Source: Mangrovibacterium lignilyticum (GTDB taxonomy: Bacteria > Bacteroidota > Bacteroidia > Bacteroidales > Prolixibacteraceae). From it: a stretch of 64,000 nucleotides of DNA. Positions within the stretch are counted from its first letter, which is position 1, and every line of letters starts with the position of its first letter. Location: positions 761,464 through 825,463 of the forward strand of contig NZ_WKLH01000001.1 in the NCBI RefSeq assembly GCF_010882175.1, read 5' to 3'. The notes below the pieces were generated by a model. It was not told where the DNA came from and ran no database searches. It saw nothing but the letters and a program-made list of their open reading frames with translations. Positions 37,158 to 46,501 of the stretch are shown piece after piece. The translations under genes were made by a program, and so were the position numbers.

Positions 37158-37700
37158 CTAATCCGGAACAATCTGGGACATTTTCCCGGAATCAACATCA
37201 AAAAACAAAGGAGCTACTTTTACCTTCGGATAACGTTTACGCAATCGATCAACCTCGGAGAGCAAAAACTCAACCGTATTTCCAATCTCGAAAAACGGCG
37301 ATAAATTTTCGAAATGCGATTGGGCATTTTCTTCCTTCCAACCGGCATTACGAACCATACCGGAAATAAAATCGGCTTTTCGGTCATCCAGCTTCACCAT
37401 TTCGCAGTTGTTATGGCCAATCAAAGCAATACTCCGAACACCTCCCACGCCAATGGCATAGGAAACCTGAAACTCGTGGAAGAACAGATTTGCTCCCCCC
37501 GAACGAATGACAAAGGCAAAGTTCTCCGGAATCCACAGATTCTTCCGATTGTCCATGCACATCCCAATCAGAATCTGGGCCTGATTGTAATTACAAAATG
37601 TCTTGTTCAGATTATGGTACTCCAACAGCAGACTAATCGCTGTGTTCCTATATTCCGGAAGGATATCTTGTTTTGAATTTACTTCAATAAGTTTCGCCAT
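37158..37700 (-). CDS. Beta-carbonic anhydrase superfamily protein
   Basis: A 180-residue cytoplasmic protein with the zinc site of beta-carbonic anhydrases: Cys and the Asp-Arg dyad in GMCMDNR (CxDxR), and His and Cys in GHNNCEM (HxxC), with 'AFVIRSGGAN' between. It is shorter than classic enzymes and the surrounding sequence is divergent, so CO2 hydration is likely but not certain. It is transcribed alone, divergent from the SUI1 gene. Confidence 0.8.
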   Translation of the reverse strand: MAKLIEVNSKQDILPEYRNTAISLLLEYHNLNKTFCNYNQAQILIGMCMDNRKNLWIPENFAFVIRSGGANLFFHEFQVSYAIGVGGVRSIALIGHNNCEMVKLDDRKADFISGMVRNAGWKEENAQSHFENLSPFFEIGNTVEFLLSEVDRLRKRYPKVKVAPLFFDVDSGKMSQIVPD

Positions 37701-37795
37701 TTTTGTTTGCTTGATCCCCCTTTCAAACCCTTGAGCAAGCTTAAAAGTTCATCGCAATTCCATTTTTCCAGTCCCTGTAAATAGCTTTTTTATAC

Positions 37796-37803
37796 TATTT
37801 TTG
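37796..37803 (+). promoter_or_regulatory. Candidate -7 box before the SUI1 gene
   Basis: TATTTTTG matches TAnnTTTG exactly, 14 bases before the ATG, which would leave only a very short leader. No proper -33 box was found. Confidence 0.25.
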
Positions 37804-37817
37804 AAAAAAACTTCGAT

Positions 37818-38168
37818 ATGGCACAAGACTGGAAAGATAAATTGGGAATGGCATTTTCAATCAATCCCGACGCACAGAACGAACACGAAGAAGAAAAGCA
37901 GGACCAAGCGGCAACGGTTCCGGCCCACAAACAAACCCTTTATGTTGAGCTGGATAAGAAAGGCCGCAAAGGAAAATCGGCGACACTGGTTACAGGCTTT
38001 GAAGGTAACGATGATGAGTTGAAAGAACTGGCCCGGATATTAAAGACGCAATGTGGTGTAGGCGGATCAACCCGTGATGGTGAAATTTTAATTCAGGGTA
38101 ATTTTCGTGACAAAATAATACAAATCCTAAAGGATCAGGGCTATAAAGTGAAACGGATCGGCGGATAA
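37818..38168 (+). CDS. SUI1/eIF1-like translation factor (YciH family)
   Basis: A 116-residue protein with an acidic, Gln/Glu-rich N-terminal tail (NEHEEEKQDQAA) and a C-terminal SUI1 fold from about residue 40: 'LYVELDKKGRKGKSATLVTGFEG', 'LKELARILKTQCGVGGSTRDGEILIQG' in pieces, ending with DQGYKVKRIGG. Bacterial SUI1 proteins bind the ribosome, and a role in initiation fidelity has been proposed. Transcribed alone, with a terminator after it. Confidence 0.9.
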   Translation: MAQDWKDKLGMAFSINPDAQNEHEEEKQDQAATVPAHKQTLYVELDKKGRKGKSATLVTGFEGNDDELKELARILKTQCGVGGSTRDGEILIQGNFRDKIIQILKDQGYKVKRIGG

Positions 38169-38312
38169 GCTTGATTGGATCTTTATCGCCCCTATTCACT
38201 TAAGCTTCCTTGAGACCAACAGCTTTGGATAAGTCATGCGAGGTCAACCGGTTCTACGACTACACATCCAACAATACACCGTCAACCGTGCCTTCTGAAA
38301 AGCATCGAAAGT

Positions 38313-38340
38313 AAAAAGCCACCCTTCAGGGATGGCTTTA
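38313..38340. terminator. Bidirectional terminator
   Basis: AAAGCCACCC pairs with GGGATGGCTTT (one bulged base) around loop TTCA, between the SUI1 gene and the acyl-CoA synthetase gene. On the minus strand it is followed by TTTTTAC, so it best serves the synthetase. Confidence 0.8.
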
Positions 38341-38345
38341 TGTTG

Positions 38346-40223
38346 CTAATTTTTTTTCTTTCTCGAACGAACTGAAAGTTTGTTGAGATCGAACCGCAGA
38401 CTGACAGTCGGCAATTTTATTCCGCCTCCGCCATTTCCGTTTTTCGACACCGCATAAATATCATCAATAATATGCTGGTATTTTTTAGTCACGTAATTTC
38501 GCTTCAGCTTTAAGGTTGGCGAGAGCTCCCCATTCTGCGACGACCATTCTTCGCAAACCAACCGAAAGCGTTTGATCTCTTCGTGCTCGCCCAATGTTTT
38601 ATTGATTATTGTGACCTCTTTCTTATAGTTTTCAACGACCGCTTTCATTTGGACCAATTCCTGGTTGTCGCGAAAGTGGATTTTATGATGTGAGCACCAA
38701 TCGTGTAAATAATCAAAATTTGGCGAAATTAAGGCACTGGCAAATTTCTCGTTTTCACCAATCACCATGGCTTGCTCAATAAAGAACGATTCCTTCAATT
38801 TATTTTCAATCATCTGCGGAGCAATGTACTTGCCCCCCGACATTTTAAACATTTCTTTTTTCCGGTCGGTAATCTTCAGGAATTTCCCTTCTTCCAAAAA
38901 GCCAATGTCGCCGGTATGGAACCAGCCTTCTTCATCAATCACTTCGGCCGTTAATTCCGGAGCTTTGTAATATCCCTGCATGATGGACGGGCCTTTGCAA
39001 AGAATCTCTCCATCATCAGCAATCTTCACGATTACTCCTTCCAAAATCGGCCCTACCGTACCAACTTTCATGTCGCCTGTAGCCGGATTATTCACGGCGA
39101 TTACCGGCGAGGTTTCGGTTAGCCCGTAGCCTTCGAGCGTGTACATGCCAGCCATTCCCAAAACCCGCGAAATGCGTGGTTGTAAAGCCGCTCCACCCGA
39201 CACCACATAGGTAATATTGCCACCCAATGCCTCGCGCCACTTGCTGTAAACCAATTTATCGGCCAGCTTAATCTGCACGGCCACAAAAGGGTTGTATTTT
39301 TTATTGAACTCGAAATGACGCGTTAAACGCAGTGCCCAGAAATAAATAGCCTTTTTCATGCCTGTCAGATCATTGCCTTTCGACACAAAACCATCGTAAA
39401 CCCGCTCCAACAAACGCGGAACAGAATTAAACATGTGTGGTTTGATTTCGCGAATGGCATTGACAATTTGCCCCAGGTTACCCACATAGTAAATCCCCAT
39501 TCCTTTATATTGAAAATGGTAATTCACACTCCGTTCATAAACGTGACACAGCGGAAGGAAGCTGATGACGTGATGATCTTTCCCAAGGTGATGCATTTTC
39601 TCGTGCGTTGTAAAGTTCGAAACCAGGTTCTCGTGCGAAAGCATCACCCCTTTGGGAACTCCTGTGGTTCCCGATGTATAAATTAATGTAGCCGTATCTT
39701 CGGGAAGTATCGAAGCCATTGTTGCTGTTAATGTCGGAAGCAGTTCAGCTTCAGCTGACGTTCCTTTTTCCAGTATTTCACTGAAATTGGGACACTCCTC
39801 ATAGTCTTCGAAAGCATAGATCGCTTTAATTCCATCCAGTTCATCGGCTATGGGTTTCAGCTTGGTATAAAGCTTTTTCTCACCCACCAACAAACATTGC
39901 ACCTCTGCATGTTCCAGTATATAGCGGTATTCTTCGTCCCCAATTGTCGGATAAATCGGCACATGAACCATTCCGGCCATAGCCAGCCCCATATCTGCAA
40001 AATTCCACTCGGGACGGTTGACGGTGACGGTGGCTACCTTGTCCCCTTTTTTGAGGCCCAAGGCCATCATTCCAAGAGCAAATAGTTTGGAATTTTCAGC
40101 ATATTCAGCCGTCGAATAAGTATACCATTCTTTGCCACATTTCCCGCCCAACGCATCTTCCCGGGGAAACTCGCTGAGGTACCGTTCCAGAATATCAAAT
40201 GTACGCGTAACCTTAACAGTCAT
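38346..40223 (-). CDS. Long-chain acyl-CoA synthetase (AMP-forming)
   Basis: A 625-residue ANL-superfamily enzyme activating fatty acids to acyl-CoA. Motifs: phosphate loop IYTSGTTGVPKGVMLSH, 'GYGLTETSP' adenine block, 'WFHTGDIGFLEEGKFLKITDRKKEMFK' in pieces with the Asp that binds ribose, and the C-terminal catalytic Lys region 'ELSPTLKLKRNYV'. This is the FadD15/LACS-like long branch of the family. The tail is Gly- and Lys-rich (GNGGGGIK, RSRKKKN). An exact -7 box lies about 37-44 bases before the start codon. Confidence 0.92.
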   Translation of the reverse strand: MTVKVTRTFDILERYLSEFPREDALGGKCGKEWYTYSTAEYAENSKLFALGMMALGLKKGDKVATVTVNRPEWNFADMGLAMAGMVHVPIYPTIGDEEYRYILEHAEVQCLLVGEKKLYTKLKPIADELDGIKAIYAFEDYEECPNFSEILEKGTSAEAELLPTLTATMASILPEDTATLIYTSGTTGVPKGVMLSHENLVSNFTTHEKMHHLGKDHHVISFLPLCHVYERSVNYHFQYKGMGIYYVGNLGQIVNAIREIKPHMFNSVPRLLERVYDGFVSKGNDLTGMKKAIYFWALRLTRHFEFNKKYNPFVAVQIKLADKLVYSKWREALGGNITYVVSGGAALQPRISRVLGMAGMYTLEGYGLTETSPVIAVNNPATGDMKVGTVGPILEGVIVKIADDGEILCKGPSIMQGYYKAPELTAEVIDEEGWFHTGDIGFLEEGKFLKITDRKKEMFKMSGGKYIAPQMIENKLKESFFIEQAMVIGENEKFASALISPNFDYLHDWCSHHKIHFRDNQELVQMKAVVENYKKEVTIINKTLGEHEEIKRFRLVCEEWSSQNGELSPTLKLKRNYVTKKYQHIIDDIYAVSKNGNGGGGIKLPTVSLRFDLNKLSVRSRKKKN

Positions 40224-40259
40224 TCTTTCAATTATAATTAAACCCTCGAACTAACCGGG

Positions 40260-40267
40260 CAAAGATA
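40260..40267 (-). promoter_or_regulatory. Candidate -7 box of the acyl-CoA synthetase gene
   Basis: TATCTTTG on the minus strand matches TAnnTTTG exactly, with a sensible distance to the ATG at 40223. The -33 region holds only an approximate match. Confidence 0.4.
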
Positions 40268-40339
40268 ATATTTCAGAATAACTGTAAAATTGTTTCAGAG
40301 CTGTTCTACACCAGCTGCTAGACGATTAAAATTGACAGA

Positions 40340-43300
40340 TTAAACCTGTTCCGCTTCGTATTTCCGGTATTTGCTGTAAGCCACAAAAATAAGTAGGGCA
40401 ATCGCTAAACCCGCCGCATACACGGACCAGTGAACGCCGTCAACACTCCCTTTTCCGTATGAATGCATGCCGCTCAGAAAATAGTTTACACCAAAGTAAG
40501 TCATCAGTACTGAGCTGAAACCAATCACGGTAGCAACATTAAAATTGAATCGCCCCTTTAAGCCCGGGATAAACCGCATGTGAACGATAAATGCGAAAAT
40601 AATAACCGTAATCAAGGCCCAGGTTTCCTTCGGGTCCCAACCCCAATAGCGCCCCCAGCTTTCGTTGGCCCACACACCGCCAAGGAACGTTCCAATAGCC
40701 AGCATGTACAAACCAAGCGTAGCCGACAGCTCACTAATCGTTGATAACTGATCGGTAAAATAATTGATGTTCTTTTTATTCCGTTCCTGCATTAATGCAT
40801 ATAAAATCAACACCAACATCCCGAGGAAGGAACTCAATCCTATAAATCCGTAGCTCGCAGTAATGACCGCCACATGAATCAGCAACCAATACGATTTAAG
40901 CACCGGAACCAGATGGGTAATTTCCGGATTCATCCAATTCAGATGAGCGACGAAAAGAATGATCCCTGCTAAAAATGCAGCGGTCCCCAATACCAACGGG
41001 TATTTTCGCCCGAAGATAATTCCGGCTAGCATAGCCGCCCAAGCTACATAAACCATCGACTCGTACCCATTGCTCCAAGGAGCATGGCCCGACACGTACC
41101 AACGCAGCCCTAAGCCAATCGTGTGAATAAAGAACGCCAGAACAATCAATCCAACGAACGTGTATTTTACCGGATTGCTGACAGTCTTCAATCTGAAAAT
41201 ATTGACGAAGAGCACAACCAGCAAGGCAACTCCCAACAGCAAATACCAGGGGAAGACTTTCTTGAAAGGTTGAAAATCATTGTAGAATATTTCAGCAGAC
41301 TTCTTCTGTTCCGACGGAAGAATTTCAGCACCAAACTTCTGTTGAAAACTGGCAATAGTAGCCATTATTTGACGGGGCTGAATTTCCGCTCCCGGATTCA
41401 ATGATTCCCGCAACAGCTTGAAACTATTCGTTACAAAGAGGGAATCGCCGTGCGGATATCCGGTAGGGTTACTACCTACCGCGAACCAAGCGTCTTTTTG
41501 GTTTGATGGCGGGAAGAAGGTGAAAAACTCACCGTTGAATATCATAAAACAGATATTTACCCGCTCATCGACATATAAATAGTCTTTTTCAAGTTGGCTT
41601 CTAAACGCCGGCATTTTCTTATAGGCTGCCTGAACCTCATTTAAAATCCGGTACTGCCCGTTTTCGTCAAAGAAATCGACAACAGTAGCATATTTCCCGG
41701 CTATACCAAGCTGAGCTCCCACCTCCGATTCTACTTTGATAATCGGTACAGTCCGCCAAAACTCCGGATACAGATTCATGCTGAGCACAACTTCATCTGG
41801 GGATTTCCCTTCGAACGACGATTTCCGACTCAGCTTCCGAAGGATTTCATTGTTCAGGGTCGACATTGGCTCGATCCGCCCGTCGTGACCATGAACCCAC
41901 AACTCCGAAAAGTCGCTCACCAAATCCTGGTCTAAAGCCGGTATCCCGTTTAAAGTTGCATCGTTCGCCATTGCCGGAGTGCCGGCAAAAATTCCCAACA
42001 ACACAATCCCGGCAACACCAACTTTATTCAATTCTTTCAGGTGACGAACCAAGTGCTGGAAATACGAGTTCTTCGAGAACATCGCCAAAATCATCCCAAG
42101 GGCCATCAACAGATAGCCAAGGTAGGTCACCGCTGTTCCCAAAAAGTCTTTATTGACTGACAAAACAGTGCCCAACTCATCCTGATCATAGGACGATTGG
42201 TAAAATCGAAATCCTCGGTATTTCAAGGTATTATTCATAAAGATCCGAACATCCCGATTAACACCTTGCTCTTTGTCGATGAGTTTTATTTCGCTGGCAA
42301 AAGAAGATGGGCTATCTGATCCAATGTAGCGCTCCAACTGAAAATCATCCAGGTAAAGTGAAAATGGCAATTTAATCAGTTCCGATCCGTATGAAATGTT
42401 CACATGCGTATTACCAACATGATATACCAATGGGGTGCCGATTTGCCCCGACCGGCCGAAAACATTTAAGGTCGAAACCCGGCTGCCATCGGAAACTTCC
42501 ATAATCACGGCATCTTCAGCCGAATTGCCCTTGCTGTCTTTACTAACCCGCATCAAAGCGTGCGGGTAAAATTTCTTCACTAACATCAGGTAATTATCGA
42601 AAGCATACAGATGCATTGGCAAAACAGGCTGGCGGCTCCCCGCCGCCATTTGGACAGGCTCCGAGCCGGTCATTGAACGAATTTCAAGGTCGCGATCTGT
42701 AGCAACATACAAATCGTCACCTTCCTGTTCGAAACGGATATTCGCTTCCGGGCTGAACCCAACAACTGCAGATCCCAAATTGACGGTTTCTCCCTTCTTA
42801 AACGTGAAAGGCTCCATCCCCTGCCCGGCCGAAACAACAAAATCAACCATCGGTTCTCCCGACGGATGATCAACCGGAGTTTTCACCGCATTCGTTACAT
42901 AACCGACAGACTTAAAATTGATGCGTTGACCTTCAATTTCGATCGACTTATTAAATCCGCCGGAACGCAGTTCAGAAAAAAGTACTTTTTTCTTAATCTT
43001 TTGATCGGCAGTTTCAATGGTCAAGTAAGTATCGGTCGACACAATCGAGCTGGAACTTTGCCCTTCGCGAATATGCATCACCCCTTCGAAACTGATGTAA
43101 CGCGTAATAGCCGCTCCAATAACAATAATTACAAAAGAAATATGGAAAAGACCCACCACCAGTTTGCGACGGGTATACATTTTATAACGAAGAAAATTAA
43201 CCATGAGGTTAAACCCGAGCAACACCAAAACCAGCTCGAACCAATGGGTATTGTAAATAATGCTTTTGGCGGCAGGCGTCCCATAGCTGCTTTCAGTGAA

Positions 43301-43387
43301 TGTTGCTATGGCCATAGAGAAAGCAAAAACCAGTAATAAAAACCCCATGAATGGCATGGAAGTCAGAAACTGATAAAGTTTTTTCAT
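40340..43387 (-). CDS. ccsBA: Fused ResB-CcsA (CcsBA) cytochrome c heme lyase
   Basis: A 1015-residue inner-membrane protein of System II cytochrome c maturation, exporting and attaching heme. The N-terminal ResB-like part has four membrane helices (two before residue 70, one near 80-100, one near 420-440) and a large periplasmic domain. The C-terminal CcsA part has about eight helices and the tryptophan-rich heme-handling WWD motif WGWDPKETWALI, with His residues in flanking helices. A second periplasmic loop (about 460-690) is typical of the Bacteroidota fusion. Monocistronic. Its presence indicates c-type cytochromes in the envelope. Confidence 0.93.
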   Translation of the reverse strand: MKKLYQFLTSMPFMGFLLLVFAFSMAIATFTESSYGTPAAKSIIYNTHWFELVLVLLGFNLMVNFLRYKMYTRRKLVVGLFHISFVIIVIGAAITRYISFEGVMHIREGQSSSSIVSTDTYLTIETADQKIKKKVLFSELRSGGFNKSIEIEGQRINFKSVGYVTNAVKTPVDHPSGEPMVDFVVSAGQGMEPFTFKKGETVNLGSAVVGFSPEANIRFEQEGDDLYVATDRDLEIRSMTGSEPVQMAAGSRQPVLPMHLYAFDNYLMLVKKFYPHALMRVSKDSKGNSAEDAVIMEVSDGSRVSTLNVFGRSGQIGTPLVYHVGNTHVNISYGSELIKLPFSLYLDDFQLERYIGSDSPSSFASEIKLIDKEQGVNRDVRIFMNNTLKYRGFRFYQSSYDQDELGTVLSVNKDFLGTAVTYLGYLLMALGMILAMFSKNSYFQHLVRHLKELNKVGVAGIVLLGIFAGTPAMANDATLNGIPALDQDLVSDFSELWVHGHDGRIEPMSTLNNEILRKLSRKSSFEGKSPDEVVLSMNLYPEFWRTVPIIKVESEVGAQLGIAGKYATVVDFFDENGQYRILNEVQAAYKKMPAFRSQLEKDYLYVDERVNICFMIFNGEFFTFFPPSNQKDAWFAVGSNPTGYPHGDSLFVTNSFKLLRESLNPGAEIQPRQIMATIASFQQKFGAEILPSEQKKSAEIFYNDFQPFKKVFPWYLLLGVALLVVLFVNIFRLKTVSNPVKYTFVGLIVLAFFIHTIGLGLRWYVSGHAPWSNGYESMVYVAWAAMLAGIIFGRKYPLVLGTAAFLAGIILFVAHLNWMNPEITHLVPVLKSYWLLIHVAVITASYGFIGLSSFLGMLVLILYALMQERNKKNINYFTDQLSTISELSATLGLYMLAIGTFLGGVWANESWGRYWGWDPKETWALITVIIFAFIVHMRFIPGLKGRFNFNVATVIGFSSVLMTYFGVNYFLSGMHSYGKGSVDGVHWSVYAAGLAIALLIFVAYSKYRKYEAEQV

Positions 43388-43711
43388 AAGGTTGATTATT
43401 TATTGGGTTGAAAATAACATTTTTGAATCCAACATAAAACGCAAGTCCCTTGACTTGCACCAACATTAACACTTATTAGACATTTTAGTTGACAAAGCTT
43501 ATGTTGCGCACATTTAAAAAGTAACGATCACTTTTTAAACGGTTCAAAACTTACTTGCATTCAATCCAATAGATCACGAGTCATAAAATCGTACATATTT
43601 ATGTTTTAAAACCGATCGGCCCCAAAAACGAGGAAAGTCAATTAACCGAATTCTCTTTTTATCGTACTTTCATGTTAAATATCGAAATTGACCTAAAGAA
43701 CTGAGCAAACT
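43388..43711. other. Divergent intergenic region with two perfect inverted repeats
   Basis: These 324 bases separate ccsBA from malQ and hold no gene. GCAAGTC-CCTT-GACTTGC (43441-43458) is a perfect 7-bp hairpin in the ccsBA leader. TTTAAAAAGT-7 nt-ACTTTTTAAA (43513-43539) is a perfect 10-bp inverted repeat about midway between the two starts and a reasonable operator candidate. No consensus promoter pair was found. Confidence 0.5.
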
Positions 43712-46432
43712 ATGAAACTCACATTTAACTTACATTATTCAACCACCTTTGGCCAACAAGTTTTTATATCCGGTTCGACCGATGAACTGGGGAACTGGCA
43801 ACCGGAAAAAGCGGTTCCCCTTAACAGCCTAAGCAATGTTTTTTGGGAAGCCAGCCTGGAGCTTGATCCCGGAGAAAAACGGGTGGAATATAAATACATC
43901 ATGCTCGACGCATCGGGTGTGATACACTGGGAAGGATGCGAGAATCGTTTTATAGACCCACACGAGCATTCCGTCCACAGGCTGTTTTTGGCTGACAAAT
44001 GGCACAACCCGACGCCTGCCGAGAAAGTCCTTTACACCTCGTCTTTTCTAAACGTGATCATGAAACCGGGCAAAAATAAATCGGCCGTGAAACGTTCTAG
44101 CGCTGATCAAATTTTTCAATTCAAAATAAACGTTCCCCGCATAAGCGGCAATTATAAAGTGTGCGTTCTTGGAAATCAGAACCAACTGGGCAATTGGGAT
44201 AAGTCGAGACCACTGATTCTGGAATGCGGGAACGATTTTCCGGTTTGGACAGGACAAATTAATGCGACCGAACTTCACTACCCCATTAATTACAAATACG
44301 GCATATGGGATGTCACACAAGACAAGCTGGCAACACTGGAAGAAGGCTTTGATCACGAGATCAGTGAACTTCCGACCATGGATTCAAGCTATATTTATTT
44401 GAAATCCGATAATCATTTTCACTATCCTTTGGGAAACTGGAAAGGAGCTGGTGTCGCTGTTCCTGTATTTTCACTGCGCAGCGAGAAAAGCTTTGGTGTT
44501 GGCGAATTCAACGACCTGATCGACTTTATCGACTGGGCACAAACAGTTGGCATGAAAATGGTGCAGGTGTTACCGGTCAACGAAACGGTAGCCTCGCACA
44601 ATTGGCTCGACTCCTATCCGTACAAGTCAATTTCGGTGATGGCCTTGCACCCGATTTACCTCAACCTTGAGAAAATTGGTAGCCTCAACGATCAGAAGCT
44701 GCAAGCTGAATTTGAGGCCTACCGCGAACGACTGAAGGCAGAAGAACATGTCGACTACCCCGAAGTGCACCGGTTGAAATCACGTTATTATAAGCTGATG
44801 TACGATCAGGATGGGGAGAAGCTTTTGAACAGTTCCGGCTTCAAGCAGTTTTTTAGGTCCAATAAAGAATGGCTGGTTCCGTATGCAGCCTTTGTCTACT
44901 TACGCGATCAGTTTAAAACCGCAGATTTTAGCCAATGGGGAGATTTCCGCCATTACGACCGCTACAAGATTGAAGCCTTAAGCGAACCGGGAGCTCCAAG
45001 CCGCGACGACGTTGTCATTCACTATTTCATTCAATATCATTTAGACAAGCAACTCAAAGAAGCTGCCCTCTATGCCCGCAAAAAAGGGATTATACTGAAA
45101 GGTGATATTCCGATTGGCATCAGTCCTCACAGCGTGGAAGCCTGGACCGAGCCACATCTGTTCAACCTCGATGCGCAAGCCGGAGCTCCACCCGATGAAT
45201 TTGCAGAGAAGGGACAGAACTGGGGGTTCCCGACCTACAATTGGGATGAAATGGCCAAAGACAACTACGCCTGGTGGACCCGTCGCATGCAGAAAATGGC
45301 TGACTATTTCGACACCTACCGGATTGACCACATCCTCGGTTTTTTTCGCATCTGGGAAGTGCCCATTGATGCTGTTGAATCCCTGCTTGGGCACTTCAAC
45401 CCCGCCCTCCCGCTAACGGCCGAGGAAATTGAGAGCTATGGCATTCATTTTAATTACGACCGGTTCACGCAACCGTACATTCGCTATCATTTGCTGGTTA
45501 ATCAGTTTGGTGAAGAAACGGAAACCATCATCAGCAATTTCCTGGATGATCTGGGTGACCAAAAATACCGGTTGAAAGAGGCCTTCAACACCCAGCAAAA
45601 AATTAACGCTCACTTTTTAAAGAACATTGAAGAAGAAGAGCTGGATGATCGCAATCGCTTTTTGCGCAATGGTTTGTTCGATCTGGCTGCTAATTTGATT
45701 TTAGTGAGCACCGGATACAACCAGTGGCACCCCCGTATTTTAATGCAGAAAACCAGTTCGTATGAGGAGTTGGATTACTGGACGAAAGAACGGTTGGAAG
45801 AGATTTACAATACCTATTTCTTCAAACGACACGAAGATTTTTGGAAAACAAAAGGGATGGAAAAATTGCCGGCAATCACCTCGGTAGGCAACATGTTGGT
45901 ATGTGGTGAAGATTTGGGAATGATTCCCGCATGCGTTCCCGAAGTTATGGCGAAACTAAACCTTCTCAGCCTCGAGATTCAACGCATGCCCAAAGATCCA
46001 ACAAGGAAGTTTGCCCATCCGTCTGATGCGCCTTACCTGTCGGTTTGCACAACCTCGACCCACGACATGTCAACCATCCGAGGCTGGTGGGAAGAAGATC
46101 GTGCCAAAACGCAGCTTTTCTACAACCAGGAACTAGGGAACTGGGGTGCAGCCCCATACTTTGCCGAACCCAATATTTGTGAACAAATCATCACACAGCA
46201 TCTGTATTCACCTGCCATGTGGGCTACATTCCCCATTCAGGATTTATTGGCGATAGATGGTGATTTGCGTTGGAACGAAACCCAGCAGGAACAAATTAAC
46301 CTGCCGGAAAATGTTCGCCACAAATGGCGTTACCGCATGCATCAAAGCATTGAGGATTTGAAGAAGGCAGACCGGTTCAATGCGCACCTGCTTGCCTTGA
46401 TTAAAATATCGGGGCGCAATTCGGACTATTAA
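43712..46432 (+). CDS. malQ: 4-alpha-glucanotransferase with two starch-binding domains (GH77, DPE2-like)
   Basis: A 906-residue cytoplasmic disproportionating enzyme. Two CBM20 domains lie at about 1-105 (VFISGSTDELGNWQPEKAVPL) and 130-230 (VCVLGNQNQLGNWDKSRPL), each with the LGNW starch-binding signature. The GH77 catalytic domain follows from about 245: nucleophile Asp in YRIDHILGFFRIWEVP, acid/base Glu in VCGEDLGMIP and the transition-state Asp in TSTHDMSTIRGWW. This layout matches plant DPE2 and bacterial relatives that move glucose between maltose and glycans. No signal peptide. Own terminator follows. Confidence 0.95.
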   Translation: MKLTFNLHYSTTFGQQVFISGSTDELGNWQPEKAVPLNSLSNVFWEASLELDPGEKRVEYKYIMLDASGVIHWEGCENRFIDPHEHSVHRLFLADKWHNPTPAEKVLYTSSFLNVIMKPGKNKSAVKRSSADQIFQFKINVPRISGNYKVCVLGNQNQLGNWDKSRPLILECGNDFPVWTGQINATELHYPINYKYGIWDVTQDKLATLEEGFDHEISELPTMDSSYIYLKSDNHFHYPLGNWKGAGVAVPVFSLRSEKSFGVGEFNDLIDFIDWAQTVGMKMVQVLPVNETVASHNWLDSYPYKSISVMALHPIYLNLEKIGSLNDQKLQAEFEAYRERLKAEEHVDYPEVHRLKSRYYKLMYDQDGEKLLNSSGFKQFFRSNKEWLVPYAAFVYLRDQFKTADFSQWGDFRHYDRYKIEALSEPGAPSRDDVVIHYFIQYHLDKQLKEAALYARKKGIILKGDIPIGISPHSVEAWTEPHLFNLDAQAGAPPDEFAEKGQNWGFPTYNWDEMAKDNYAWWTRRMQKMADYFDTYRIDHILGFFRIWEVPIDAVESLLGHFNPALPLTAEEIESYGIHFNYDRFTQPYIRYHLLVNQFGEETETIISNFLDDLGDQKYRLKEAFNTQQKINAHFLKNIEEEELDDRNRFLRNGLFDLAANLILVSTGYNQWHPRILMQKTSSYEELDYWTKERLEEIYNTYFFKRHEDFWKTKGMEKLPAITSVGNMLVCGEDLGMIPACVPEVMAKLNLLSLEIQRMPKDPTRKFAHPSDAPYLSVCTTSTHDMSTIRGWWEEDRAKTQLFYNQELGNWGAAPYFAEPNICEQIITQHLYSPAMWATFPIQDLLAIDGDLRWNETQQEQINLPENVRHKWRYRMHQSIEDLKKADRFNAHLLALIKISGRNSDY

Positions 46433-46444
46433 ATGCCCTGAACA

Positions 46445-46490
46445 AACAACGGGCTTCCCCCACAAGGAGAAGCCCGTTGTTGTATTGATC
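46445..46490 (+). terminator. Strong terminator of malQ
   Basis: AACAACGGGCTTC pairs with GAAGCCCGTTGTT across an 11-nt loop, followed by T-rich sequence. It starts 12 bases after the malQ stop. Confidence 0.9.
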
Positions 46491-46501
46491 GTTTTTCAGT
46501 A

